A stretch of DNA of 64,000 nt, taken from positions 18,709,804-18,773,803 of the forward strand of contig OY804579.1 of the NCBI GenBank assembly GCA_963680875.1. Direction: 5' to 3'. The notes beneath the pieces are model-generated. The model was not told the DNA's origin, did no database searches, and worked only from the letters and a program-made list of their open reading frames with translations. Both the position numbers and the translations under genes were made by a program. Shown piece by piece: positions 12,001 to 22,111 of this stretch (positions are counted from its first letter, which is position 1; each line of letters begins with the position of its first letter). The stretch is from Bathymodiolus brooksi. Lineage: Eukaryota; Mollusca; Bivalvia; Mytilida; Modiolidae.

Positions 12001-13383
12001 ACACAGAATATAACATTTTGTCGAAAAGACTATGCAAGATATGTAAAATAAAATCACCATATTTGAATTTCCAATGATTAATTGGACCCTCCTCCATTTA
12101 CGTTGCTAAGCAACAAAGGACAAAGTGAAATCATCAAAAAATATATTTTTCTTACCTTTCAATGATTGTGTTTGATATTATATCTATATGAACAGTTTCT
12201 GAGATTGGGCCAAAATCTACCCTTATCATATTCACTCCTTTAACCAAACCATTGTTACGATATGCTGTGTGACAGTTTTATATATGTTTGTGAAGGATTG
12301 TCATTGTATGACGTACGCAGTTGCAGATGATTATGTATAAATATTATTGTAATAAAATCATAAATACATGTATATAATTTTACCTCCATGTATTGAATGT
12401 TTTATTTCAGTTTTTTGTCACTAGTTTTATTTGGTTTTCCAACCTTTCAGCTTTGAGCGTATCTGATGAAGGTTATTCCAGAAACGCATCGTGCGCACTA
12501 AATTAGATATCTACGTTTTTATTTTTAACCCGTTTTTAAGTTTTCAAAAAGTCTAAATTTACACTTTACTGCTATTATTTACATCAGTATTTTATATCAA
12601 ATTGTATATGTACGAATGGTCTGAAATAATCGTTTTACATGTACTAAATTGTGACATTTTAGTGTGCAAAAAGAACAATTAAACTTAAAAAAGAGGGTTG
12701 CTCTCTTTTTTCTCTAAGAAATAAAAGAATGATCTTACATTGTTGGTGCGTATTCTCCTGGAAATGTGTTAGTAGCATAGCTCATCAGGATGCATGTTTT
12801 CCCCACAGCACTGAAAATAAATATTGCATAAGACATAAGCAAAATACAAATGCAAGTGTTTTTAATGTACTTTTTGAAAGAGTTCTTTGAAGACACTGGA
12901 AGTTAAAAAATGTTTAGCATCATATACACCTATTTAAATTTCAAATCTAATCATTCACGGCACGCTTAGTTAGATTTTAAAGTGCTTGCTCACTGAACCA
13001 ACAGTCTGTGGGTAGATATGTCGGACATGACTCAACAGACGGACTGCAGTATCCGAAACGACCAATCTAACGATTAGCCAACTATTTGACAAAGTTAGAT
13101 CACATTAATATATATAATTGTTAATAACACAAACAAATGCTCCTGCATTTGAATGTGGTGCATTCTAATAAGACAAAACTATTACATGTAAATGGTCAAA
13201 TGTAAAAATAATGGAGAAAGTATGATAATCAAAATTGACTACTCATTTCAAGATTTTTCTAAAAAAAATTATCTGAACATATCATATAATAAAACATAAT
13301 TAAAATAATTAATACATAGTTTTCGTTATGATATTATAACCTACTTACCCATCCCCAACCACAACATATTTAATTGACTGCAT
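6099..13383 (-). CDS. Rac-like Rho-family small GTPase, copy 1 (five exons)
   Basis: GTP/GDP switch of the Rac subfamily; such proteins sit at the plasma membrane and control actin. Exons on the minus strand are 13349-13383, 12739-12810, 8401-8518, 7470-7532 and 6099-6389, which join in phase to 192 codons, the usual Rac1 length. Visible motifs: VVVGDGAVGKT P-loop (residues 7-17), switch [14 protein letters not shown] (28-40), DTAGQ (57-61), TKMD (115-118), CSAK and the C-terminal CHLL (189-192) for geranylgeranylation. The tail before CHLL has few lysines compared with Rac1. Differences from the other copies include C6Y, E62D, D65A and H103Y. Exon 4 uses a GC donor (AAA|GCAAGT); the other junctions are GT-AG. 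No promoter identified. The frame is intact; expression is unknown. Confidence 0.85.
6430..6675 (-). repeat. SINE body in intron 4, second family (copy 1)
   Basis: On the minus strand it runs from a GCTTCTCCGCTAAGCACGCA block through ACTGTTGTTTCAGTGAGCTA to the tail GGCGTTAAACAACCATC. The tail matches that of the other SINE family in the window. A fuller relative with a tRNA-like head is at about 31895-32150. Equivalent copies: 24895-25143, 45943-46196, 54203-54455. Confidence 0.65.
6966..7186 (-). repeat. 45/65-bp minisatellite in intron 4 of copy 1
   Basis: Short array (about four units) of the same unit as at 1-2540, in reverse orientation. 65-bp units lie near exon 5 and 45-bp units near exon 4, the polarity seen in all copies. 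Confidence 0.9.
7271..7432 (-). repeat. 31-bp minisatellite in intron 4 of copy 1
   Basis: Five or more 31-bp units reading GAGCGATACCTGTTGTTCAA then TTTCCAGGACT on the plus strand. In gene orientation every unit contains a CAG|GTATC donor-like string. It lies about 40 bp from the exon 4 donor. Confidence 0.9.
7533..8400 (-). other. Intron 3 of Rac-like copy 1
   Basis: GT-AG intron of about 870 bp. An AT-rich VNTR of 62 bp (GATTATTTCATGATTATA block) is present about twice at 7915-8045. The short ORFs here are not conserved as protein. The same intron is at 36250-37122 and 57308-58163, and mirrored at 14823-15633 and 42901-43888. Confidence 0.7.
8570..8825 (+). repeat. tRNA-derived SINE next to exon 3 (copy 1)
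   Basis: Antisense to the gene. B box GAGTTCGAATCCCG at about 8647, central block with CACGGTATAACTGAAATATT, and tail GTGGCGTTAAACACCATAAC. Clearest head-to-tail example of this family. Same position in the other Rac copies: 37300-37545 and 58330-58575 (plus), 14400-14655 and 42472-42735 (minus). Confidence 0.8.
8826..9286. other. Intron 2 unique part, copy 1
   Basis: AT-rich intron sequence between the SINE and the TIR element. No coding or RNA gene seen. Its mirror image is at about 13940-14400. Confidence 0.5.
9616..9692. repeat. 13-bp perfect inverted repeat
   Basis: AAGGTCGATTTCT and AGAAATCGACCTT arms around a spacer of about 50 bp. Conserved in the elements at 38390-38466 and 59429-59505. 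Confidence 0.8.
10171..10235 (+). repeat. tRNA-like SINE head fragment
   Basis: GTTGCGGTGGCGTAATGGTC has a good RNA polymerase III A box (TGGCGTAATGG); about 45 bp on, GTGAGATCAAT sits where a B box should be but has decayed. Repeated at about 38930 and 59952. A SINE relic, not a functional tRNA. Confidence 0.55.
10611..11152. repeat. Long imperfect palindrome inside the TIR element (copy 1)
   Basis: Outer arms of about 65-70 bp (GAAATAAATCATGGAAGCCA and its inverse), with inner arms AGTCTCTAGATGTTATATAT and inverse. In copy 1 the right arm is duplicated in tandem (about 11031-11275 and 11303-11546). Cleaner versions are at 39361-39876 and 60390-60905. Confidence 0.7.
12457..12496 (+). ncRNA. 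Hammerhead-ribozyme-like motif (degenerate, copy 1)
   Basis: GCGTAT, then CTGATGA, then a GG/CC mini-stem, GAAAC, and GTGCGC which pairs with GCGTAT. The cleavage-site triplet position reads ATC. Stem III is not formed here. Better preserved at 40979-41018. Confidence 0.35.
12945..13085 (-). repeat. SINE fragment in intron 1 (copy 1)
   Basis: Contains GTGCTTGCTCACTGAACCAA and CAACAGTC, matching the body of the second SINE family. Also at about 41470-41605 and 62505-62640. No head or tail visible. Confidence 0.45.
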
Positions 13384-13683
13384 TTTATATTCTATTATTG
13401 ACACTTTTTAAATCTATGCACGTTTAGATACCAACAATATTTTATTTCTATATTTAAACAATTGCATATTTCTATATTTAAACAATTGCATATTTCTATA
13501 TTTAAACAATTGCATATTTCTATAAATAACTTTATCTATTCCTTTTTATCGTTATTGTTAGGAATGATTTTATCCAATCATAGATCGTCAAATAAATGCA
13601 ACATCGTACAAATAACTTTATTGATACCCGGATGTGACTTCATGATACCTTTAAATAATATTGAAAAGTTATAACGTATATGT
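13384..13683 (-). promoter_or_regulatory. 5' flank of Rac-like copy 1 up to the mirror arm
   Basis: Only about 300 bp separate the start codon from the beginning of the plus-strand arm, so any core promoter should lie here. A 24-bp unit (TATTTCTATATTTAAACAAT then TGCA) is present three times in tandem at 13443-13514 but once in the copies at 41919 and 62970. No TATA-box or initiator can be assigned with confidence. Confidence 0.3.
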
Positions 13684-14400
13684 ATAACCTTCATCAGGTA
13701 CGCTCAAAGTCGAAAGGTTGGAAAACCAAATAAAACTAGTGACAAAAAACTGAAATAAAACTCTCAATACATGGAGGTTAAATTATATACATGTATTTAT
13801 GATTTTATTACAATAATATTTATACATAATCATCCGCAACTGCGTACGTCATACAATGACAATCCTTCACAAACTTATATTAAACTGTCACACAACATAT
13901 CGTAACAATGGTTTGGTTAAGTTTATGATTTATTATTGCACTTGAGTTGATAAACCATTATTGAGCCCAATAAAATATACACAGATTAAGGTTACAAACA
14001 AAATCGACTACTGGTGTTAAAATCTCACACTCAAAGCCACTCTTACCAAGAAGTGCAGCAAAACACAAAACATCTCCTGACTCTGTATTAATTTATGTTA
14101 ATTGATTGGATGGTGCTTAACGCCAACTTTATCGGGTTTTTTTTCCAGCTATATCATGGGGTCTTATTTTATGTAGATACGGTTGCTTTATTATATAACA
14201 GGGATTAATATTTGTCCCATGCTTTAGAAAGAGGAAAACCAAATTGGATACTTGTATACAATATAGATAAAGCTAACATACGACAGCTTCAACTGTACGT
14301 TTTGTTTTTGTGACATTATAGGTCACATTTAGGTTAAAAGAGAATTTTAATTAAACCGGGAAGCAATGATATCGATCTTATAAACAATTTCTACATTAGG
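13684..14400 (+). other. Plus-strand mirror arm, intron 2 part
   Basis: Reverse complement of about 12240-12476 followed directly by reverse complement of about 8826-9286; the TIR element between them is missing. The arm starts inside the hammerhead-like motif (ATAACCTTCATCAGG). No gene in it. Confidence 0.75.
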
Positions 14401-14704
14401 GTTAAGGTTATGGTGTTTAACGCCACTTTCAACAATATTTCAATTATACCGTGGCAGTCAGTTTTATTGTTGGAGGAACGTACACGGAGAAAACAATCGA
14501 CCTGCTGCAAATCACTGCCAAACTTTATCACATAATGTTGTATAGAGCACACCTCGTCTAATCGGGATTCGAACTCGTAATATTAGTGGTGATAGGTACT
14601 GATTGCTATTAGGTAGTTGCAAATCCAACTACCATGCGATCACGATCACGACGGCCCCTTTTCTGTATTAAAGCTATAGAGAAGTATAATGTATTATGTT
14701 TCAG

Positions 14705-15660
14705 ATTTGACAACTATCAGGCAAATGTTAAAATGTTTGACAGATACATCCACCTAGGTCTATGGGACACGGCTGGTCAGGAAGACTATGATAGAATCCG
14801 TCCATTGTCATATCCACTAACAGTAAGTTTGTCTGGTATATAATACTGCAGAGATTGGTTCAATATCTGACTCAAGTGAGATCTGAAAACAGTAACGCTT
14901 TATCGGTGACAAGTGTCGTAGTAGTTACATTATGAAAGAAAAGTTTAAACAGTAATGGTCAACAATTCCACCAATATTAACAAAACGAACAACCACCATT
15001 CACCTAAAAAAAATTGCCACAAAAAACACCACCACGCATGGCATTTGGAATCCAGGTTATGGCTTTGGATATACACAGACATGTGGCGGGATTAAGTTAG
15101 TTAATAGAAACCCCATCCCCTTCCCCCTTGATAAGGGTCTTCGACGCAATAATATTCTTACTGAGAATAGATAATAGATGAAAATAATAGTAATAATGAT
15201 GTAAATAAAACAATGTATAATAATATAATCATGAAATAATCCAAAATAATCAAGGCAGTAAATAGAGGACGAAGAAAAAGAAAACAATACAATAGGGGAG
15301 AGATACAAATGTATGATGTACGGAAAGTTTGAAGATACCAAAGAGGTAATCAGAAGCCGTAAATCATAGAAGTATAGCCAACACAATGGTCAAAAGATAA
15401 AAGATAAAAGGACGAACGACCATCTACAAAACATTACACGGAAAACTGGAGCAACATGAACCCCACTAAAATCCGGGGGTGAACCCAGGTGCTCCCGAAG
15501 GATAAGCAATGCCTGCTTCGCATGTGACACCCGTAAAATAACTTGAAGGAAAAGCGTATTGGTATACACACAAAAAGGTCGCCCTGCAACTTTATTCATT
15601 GAGAAATTGTGATCAATTAATTCTTTTTTTCAGGAAGTATTTCTTGTGTGTTTTTCGCTG
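14705..15660 (+). pseudogene. Rac-like gene fragment, exons 3 and truncated 4
   Basis: Exon 3 (14705-14822) is intact with AG/GT borders and encodes residues 36-75, including [20 protein letters not shown] and DTAGQ. Exon 4 starts normally at 15634 (EVFLVCFSL) but after nine codons runs straight into the 31-bp minisatellite at 15661, which has removed the rest of the exon and its donor. Exons 1-2 were never part of this arm and no exon 5 follows: the LINE and then the next inverted segment take its place. It cannot encode a complete GTPase. Confidence 0.85.
14823..15633 (+). other. Intron 3 of the plus-strand fragment
   Basis: Mirror of 7533-8400. The minus-strand ORFs here are shadows of intron sequence shared with the other copies and change length from copy to copy. 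Confidence 0.6.
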
Positions 15661-15810
15661 GTATCGCTCAGTCCTGGAAATTGAACAACAGGTATCGCTC
15701 AGTCCTAGAAATTGAACAACAGGTATCGCTCAGTCCTGGAAATTGAACAACAGGTATCGCTCAGTCCTGGAAATTGAACAACAGGTATCCCTCAGTCCTG
15801 GAAATTGAAC
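15661..15810 (+). repeat. 31-bp minisatellite (plus arm)
   Basis: Five units beginning GTATCGCTCAGTCCTGGAAA, in gene orientation. The first unit abuts the broken exon 4. Confidence 0.9.
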
Positions 15811-15895
15811 TAATCTATTATGGAATAACCTTCATCATGTGCGCTCATAATCAGAAGATTGGAAAGTCAAATATTTTTAAGTCTTTGTAAGCAGG

Positions 15896-16568
15896 TAAAC
15901 CAAAGGGTCTAAACAATGATAGCCACACTCAGTTAAGACCACAACCAAAGGGTCTAAACAATGATAGCCACAATCAGTTAAGACCACAACCAAAGGGTCT
16001 AAACAATGATAGCCACAATCAATTAAGACCACAACCAAAGGGTCTAAACAATGATAGCCACAATCAGTTAAGACCACAACCAAAGGGTCTAAACAAAGAT
16101 AGCCACAATCAGTTAAGACCCCGACAAAAGGGTCTAAACAATGATAGCTACAATCAGTTAAGATCACAAACCAAAGGGTCTAAACAATGATAGCCATAAT
16201 CAGTTAAGACCACAACCAAAGGGTTTAAGCAATGATAGCCACAATAAGTTAAGACCACAGCCAAAGGGTCTAAACAAAGATAGCCACAATCAGTTAAAAC
16301 CCCAACCAAAGGGTCTAAACAATGATAGCAACAATCAGTTAAGATCACAACCAAAGGGTCTAAACAATGATAGCCACAATCAGCTAAGACCACAACCAAA
16401 GGGTTTAAATAATGATAGCCACAATCAGTTAAGATCACAACCAAAGGGTCTAAACAAAGATAGCCACAATCAATTAAGACTCCAACCAAAGGGTCTAAAC
16501 AATGATAGCCACAAGCAGTTAAGATCACAACCAACGGGTCTAAACAAGGATAGCCACAATCAGCTAAG
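15896..16568 (+). repeat. 45-bp minisatellite array, left of the LINE
   Basis: Almost entirely 45-bp units. Because 45 is divisible by three, the minus strand stays open with repeats such as [15 protein letters not shown]; this is a repeat artefact. The array resumes at 21236 after the LINE. Confidence 0.9.
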
Positions 16569-16569
16569 G

Positions 16570-16668
16570 TTGAATTCTGAACAAAAACAAATTTCATTAC
16601 TAGAAGAACAGTTGATATGGTGGGGGTCACTATCAGACAGAAACAGTGATCCAAGGTTTACAAATTGA
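16570..16668 (+). pseudogene. Possible C-terminal remnant of LINE ORF1
   Basis: Open 32-codon tail ending in TGA, with a charged and leucine-rich stretch SEQKQISLLEEQL compatible with a coiled coil. No start codon, and length too short for a firm call. Confidence 0.3.
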
Positions 16669-17183
16669 TATTTCATGATTTCCAAAATCGCAATATTCTT
16701 AAATTCTATATAGGGGTATCTAATTTGCTGCCCTTCTATCAGATCAGAGGAAACGACCCCCCACCCCCTTTTTTTTCAACTTAAAAAGAATTGCACTAGT
16801 CGTTACTCGTGACCTCAGGATCACTGGTGAAGTTGATGACATATACATAGGGGACTTAAACACGTACTTTGACTTTGCAAAATTTACTAAGGCATGATTT
16901 TTTTTCGTTTTTTGTTTTTGTTTTTTTCTCCTTTTAACCGGATTATAAAGAGATGAACATGTCGTTTGTAAATACTATTAAACCTACAAGGTATCTATAG
17001 TCACAAGACTTTATAAAATACTGATTATATGGGGTCAACTGTAAACTTACATCTGTCCAATGTTTATATGCCTTGTTCTCTAAAACGAAATGTTGCTACA
17101 TGTACGTTGTGTGTTTTTTATGTTGGTTATTTCATGTTTATTTGTACATACTCTTAATATAATTATTTTTCCGAATATAGAAT

Positions 17184-20100
17184 ATGGCTAACCTAGATAT
17201 AGGTTCATTTAATGTTAAGGGTCTGGCAGATGAAAAGAAAAGAAAAGTAGTGTTTAATTGGTTAAGAGAAAAGAAAATGAATGTTTACATGTTACAAGAA
17301 ACACACTTTACCAAGGAAAATGAAAACATTATAGAAGCAGAATGGGGATTCAAATGTATTTTTTCTAATTGTTCATCACAAAGTTGTGGAGTTGCTTTGC
17401 TTTTTAATAATAATTTTCAATTTGTTATAAAGAATACAGTATGTGATGAAAATGGTCGGTATATCATATGTGAATTAGAACTAAGCAATGAAAGAATAAT
17501 TGTCACAAATTTCTATGGGTTGAATACTGATAACACATTATTACTTGAATCGTTTATAGACGATATATACAATTTCAATGATAAGCCGTTGATATGCGGA
17601 GGAGATTGGAACCTAGTACTTGATGAAAAAGATAAAAAAGGAGGAAGCACAAAATTATCGCATACAAAACATAGAGAAAAGCTAAAATCTTTCATAGATA
17701 GAAATAATTTGACAGATGTATGGAGAACTTTAAACCCTGAATTAGAGAGATACACTTGGAGGCAAAAGACTCGAAATATTCAATGTAGGCTGGATTTCTT
17801 CCTCATATCAATCGGCTTACTGAATGTAGTAAACAATGTAGATATTATATATGGCTATAAAAGTGACCATTCTTTTATATCAGTTGAAATAGAAAAGAAT
17901 AGTTTTGCTCGAGGCAAAGGTTTTTTCAAGTTTAACACATCTCTATTATTAGATAAAGATTATGTTGAACTTATAAGAAAATTAATACAAAAACAAAAAA
18001 ACATATATGATGAGCAAAATGTAAATCCAAACTTAAAATGGGAAATGATTAAAAGTGACATAAGAGGAGAAACTATAAAATATTCATCAAAAATTGCAAA
18101 GATAAATAAAGTTAAAACAATTAATATTGAAAGAGAGTTAACAGAACTCCAAAATAAAAAGCAAGCGTCTAACAGAGAAGAAATTGAAAAAAGAATAAAT
18201 TTATTAGAAAATGAATTAAAAACATTTTACGAAAAAAAGACAAAAGTTGCAATGATAAGAGCAAAGGCAAAATGGCTAAAAGATGCAGAAAATAATACTA
18301 AATATTTTTTCAATTTAGAAAAACGAAATTATATAAATAAAACTATTCAACAATTAATAAATGATAAAGGAGACACTATAACTGATTTCAAGGAAGTTCT
18401 TGCTGAAGAGAGAAGCTTTTATAAGTCTCTTTATTCTAAGAACCATACAGTTTATGATAACATTAATGAGGTCAATAATTTCTTCTTCCCTGATGACCCA
18501 GAGATACCAAAGCTTAGTGAAGAAGATTTGTTAAACTGTGAAGGTATAATTTCAAAAGATGAATGTGTCTCAGCTATTAGGACATTTAAAAATGGTAAAT
18601 CTCCAGGAACAGATGGACTTCCTGCAGAATTTTATAAAATATTTTGGAATGATGTCATTGATCTAGTGATTGACTCGTATCAATATACTTATGATCTTAA
18701 TGAGATGTCAATTTCACAAAGGCAGAGTATTATAACGCTGCTCCCGAAACCTGAGAAAGATACAAAGTATCTAAAAAATTGGAGACCCATTTCTCTCCTG
18801 AATATTGATTATAAGTTAATGACAAAATGTCTAGCATTTAGACTGAAGAAAGTCCTACCAAATATTATTCATTCAGATCAAACAGGTTTCATGAGAGGAA
18901 GATATATTGGCGATAATATCAGAAATATTCTAGAAATAATTGAAACAGTAGAAGAAGAAGATTTATCATGTGTTATACTATCAGTAGATTTCGAAAAAGC
19001 TTTCGATTCACTGAGCTGGAAATTTCTCCAACAATGTTTGGACTATTTTAAATTTGGTCCTTCCTTTAAAAAATGGACCAGTATATTGTTTCAAAATATA
19101 TCAAGCTGTGTTCTTAACACGGGATGGTCAACATAATTTTTCCCTGTTGAGAGAGGTGAGCGTCAAGGTTCCCCTATATCGCCTTATCTTTTTATTATAA
19201 CTGCCGAAATACTAGGCATAGCTATTAGACGCTCAGATGACGTCAAAGGCTTTAAGTACAAAAATGCAGAATCCAAACTGTCCCAATATGCTGATGACAC
19301 TCAAATAATAATAGATGGATCAGAAAACTCCATTGAAACTTCTATTAATATATTGAATGAGTTTTCAAAGATAAGTGGGTTAAAAGTAAATCTAAATAAG
19401 ACAGAACTGATTCCACTGGGTCACTCCAAAGTAGAAATATACACCCATAACTTTTCGTCAGGAATTAAAATAACTACTATTAAATTTAAACTGCTAGGTA
19501 TTATCATCCCAACAAATGGAAAACAAAAAGATCTAATAGAAGAAAATTATTATAATAAAAAAAAAAAAATATTAGAAATTATAAAAACTTGGCAAAAGAG
19601 AGATTTAACTCTGTATGGTAAACTAACAATCATCAAAAGTTTGATCATACCACAATTAACTTATGCACTGACTATTTTACCTTCGCCAGGAGAACTCTTT
19701 TTAAATGATATTGAAAAGATAATATGAAATTTTTTCTGGGATGATAAACCAGCAAAGATTAAAAAAACTATTTTATTTAAAGAAAAAACAGAAGGTGGAC
19801 TAAATTTGACTAATATAAAGATATATGCCAAATCTGTTAAATTTCAGTGGATATATAAGCTTTATAATGAAGATTACAATGCATTTTGGAAACATTTGAT
19901 ATGTGCCCGTTGTTCACGATTACAAGATAAGATTATATGGGAGAGTAATTTAAATTTAAAAGATGCTCATAAGTTGGTTATCAAATCAAAATTTTGGCAG
20001 GATTTACTCTTGTGGTACTCATCTTTAAACTTTAATGATGACTCAAATAAAGTCACAAAAACAGACTTTATATGGTACAATTCACACTTGAAGATAAATG

Positions 20101-20945
20101 ACAGAGTACTTTATTTAAAATGCATGTCAGAAAATGGCATTAAAAAGATAGAGGACCTCATTGATGACAATAATAGATTTCTAACATATCAAATGTTTCT
20201 TGATAAATGCAATGTGAATATCAATGCTATTACATATTATGGTATTATATCTGTTATTAAAAAACATTACAGTACTGATGACTTGGAAATGAAACCACCT
20301 TTGATTACTAATATGATGCAGAGGAAAGATATTCCAAAATATATATACAAATATTTCATAGAAAAAGATGAAAAAGAAAATTTTGTAAAAGGCATTGTGA
20401 AATGGGAACAAAAACTTGATACTGAACTAGATGGTAGTATGTTGTTTAATGATATTTATAGAATCACAAATGATACAAAATTAAGAAATTTTCAGTTCAA
20501 ACTTCTGCATCATATACTTCCAAATAACAAGTTATTACACAAAATGGGAATAAAAAACAGTGCATTATGTAATTTCGGTAACCAAGAAGAAGACTCCATC
20601 TTACACTATCTGTGGGGCTGCCCTGTGGCAAAGAGATTTTGGACTTCATTTAATATCTGGCTTTCATCAGCTTTAGATTTAGAAGTTTTTGAATTAACCC
20701 CAAAAGAAACAGTTTTAGGTATTTTTTCAGATGAAAGCTCCTTGCAAAAAATTGTTCCATTTTTATTCCTTGTGGCAAGAAATTATATTCACTGTTGTAA
20801 ATGGACTGACACAAAACCATTCCTTAACATTTTCAAAGTTAAAGTTAAACAAAAAGAGAAAATCGAAAAGATTAATGCACTTGTTGAAAATAAAATGTAC
20901 AAACATGATAATAAATGGTGTTGCATACATGAACTTAATTTATAG
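17184..20945 (+). pseudogene. LINE ORF2: endonuclease-reverse transcriptase with two stops
   Basis: A single reading frame of 1,253 codons interrupted only by TAA at 19134-19136 and TGA at 19725-19727. Order: apurinic-type endonuclease (IGSFNVKGL near residue 6, LQETHF, GGDWN, SDHSF by about 230); a lysine-rich linker; reverse transcriptase with LKNWRPISLLNIDYKLMTKC, SVDFEKAFDSLSW and QYADD (19284-19298); then a C-terminal region with C..GNQEEDSILHYLWGCPVAK. The TGA sits in IEKII*NFFWDD where tryptophan is expected, so it looks like TGG to TGA. The family is L1-like by the WRPISLLN/YKL signature. Inactive as read, but recently so. Confidence 0.9.
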
Positions 20946-21235
20946 TGGTCTACTTTTGTCAACATGCAAGAAAATAATTTATACGTAAGAAACTTATATT
21001 AGAAACTCATGTATATATAATTATATATAGGGGGTAAATCAAAATCTGATGACATATATTCTTAAATAAACTATGTATTTGGTTTATTGCATGGAGACAA
21101 GGGGACACAACATTTCATATATTTGTATTGAAAATGTATGTACAAATAATGTCTTTGTCTGTGCTGTTGTGTAATGTCTGTGTTTGTTATGTATATATTT
21201 TGAAAATGTCTAAAAAAATAAAAGTAAAAAAAAAC

Positions 21236-21294
21236 CAATCAGTTAAGATCACAACCAAAGGATCTAAACAATGATAGCCACAATCAGTTAAGAT
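21236..21294 (+). repeat. 45-bp minisatellite remnant right of the LINE
   Basis: Just over one unit, then an abrupt switch at about 21295 to the next minus-orientation segment (TTTTTATTTCTTTTCCAG). Confidence 0.85.
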
Positions 21295-21315
21295 CACTTT
21301 TTATTTCTTTTCCAG

Positions 21316-21558
21316 AAAAACTGCATCCTGACTTTACCGAAATATTCCTTTAGGGATCCTCAATTAGTAGTCAACGAAAAAACACAATGTCCGATTTTTA
21401 TTTTTCATAATTTCGTTGACAATTACCTTCCTATATGTTTTACCTATAGAAATGTATGTATTGAGAAAATTTTATTTCAGCTGAATCATGAGATTATCTC
21501 GTTATGCGAACAAAGAAAGATACCTCTAATTGAAATCTTTGACCATTTACTGAAGTGA
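21316..21558 (+). CDS. Unrecognised gene, coding exon A (copy 3)
   Basis: 80 open codons after TTTCTTTTCCAG, as at 2819, with substitutions such as HNFVDNYLPICF for HYCVDNYFPICF. The likely donor CTGAA|GTGAAT lies at 21550-21560, keeping GT. Together with exon B at 22017 this is the best-preserved copy of the pair. Function unknown. Confidence 0.5.
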   Translation, partial: KNCILTLPKYSFRDPQLVVNEKTQCPIFIFHNFVDNYLPICFTYRNVCIEKILFQLNHEIISLCEQRKIPLIEIFDHLLK

Positions 21559-21588
21559 ATGTGCGAGTGATTGTTGTAAAAATATGAG

Positions 21589-21945
21589 TTGCGGTTATTA
21601 GCCGATTTTAAAAGCTCATTAGAGTTTGTGTTCTATGCATACCATATATCAAATCTAAATAAAACTTTGAATTTGAATTTGAAAATGGGGCTTAAGTCCA
21701 CTTTCAACAATATTTCAGTTATACCGTGGCTGTCAGATTTATTGGTGGAGGAAACTGGAGTATCCATAGAAAACCACGACCTACCGCAAGTCACTCACAA
21801 ATTTTATCACATCATGTTGTATCGAGTACACCTCGCCAGAGCGGAATTCAAACTCACAACGTTAGCGGCGATAGGCACTGACAGCATAGGTAGTAATAAA
21901 TCCAACAACCATACGATCACGACCCCGACTGCCCCCTGTAAACAT
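21589..21945 (-). repeat. tRNA-derived SINE, minus orientation (copy 3)
   Basis: Same element as at 3086-3445, in the intron between exons A and B. Confidence 0.7.
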
Positions 21946-22016
21946 GTGGATCAGGTTTTTCAATATTCAAGTTTCATTAAGACATCCTTGTAAAGGTTCA
22001 AATTATTTCATTATAG

Positions 22017-22095
22017 ACCAACGTGTAGGGCTGAATATATAATATCTGTCGAAATTTTGTACATAAGAATGCACAGTATTTATGATATTTCTCAG
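22017..22095 (+). CDS. Unrecognised gene, coding exon B (copy 3)
   Basis: 79 bp, TTATAG acceptor and CAG|GTGAGA donor. Phase-compatible with exon A, which leaves two bases. Differences from copy 1 are C-to-R and K-to-E replacements near its start. Confidence 0.45.
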
Positions 22096-22111
22096 GTGAG
22101 AATAGTAGCCA

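Larger units (their letters stand above)
9287..12239. mobile_element. TIR DNA transposon, non-autonomous, in intron 2 (copy 1)
   Basis: Ends are AGGAGTAGATATGATAAGGG at the left and, inverted, AGGAGTGAATATGATAAGGG at the right, with imperfect inverted similarity over about 35 bp. It is flanked by ATAA and TTAA. No transposase ORF is present. It is absent from the mirror arm, where ATCATAAACTTAACCAAACC remains near 13915-13935 (reverse complement). Other copies: 38026-40761 and 59065-61789. Internal parts include a tRNA-like SINE head at 10171, a 13-bp inverted repeat (9616-9692), a large palindrome (10611-11152) and a tandem duplication (about 11031-11546). Confidence 0.65.
16569..21235 (+). 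mobile_element. L1-like LINE inserted in the minisatellite
   Basis: Non-LTR retrotransposon of about 4.67 kb with an A-rich 3' tail (21211-21234). It is flanked by CAATCAGCTAAG (16557-16568) and CAATCAGTTAAG (21236-21247); because this string occurs in every minisatellite unit, it cannot be proven to be a target-site duplication. The 5' end carries only what may be the last codons of ORF1 (16570-16668), so it is probably 5' truncated. Bases 16669-17183 and 20946-21210 are non-coding. Confidence 0.9.

Noticed and set aside
14634..14843. Exon 3 ORFs read as separate 69-codon genes starting [10 protein letters not shown]
   Set aside because: The first 23 codons are SINE and intron sequence; the true exon begins after the TTTCAG acceptor and ends at the GTAAGT donor.
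15877..16654. Long minus-strand ORFs of repeated [19 protein letters not shown] sequence (also at 913-1128, 1548-1763, 35663-35935, 44175-44423, 44828-45016, 56710-56958)
   Set aside because: They arise because the 45-bp unit is a multiple of three; they break wherever 65-bp units occur, and unit number and frame are not kept between copies.
20181..20411. Minus-strand ORFs inside the LINE (also 17513-17755)
   Set aside because: Antisense shadows of the ORF2 coding frame.
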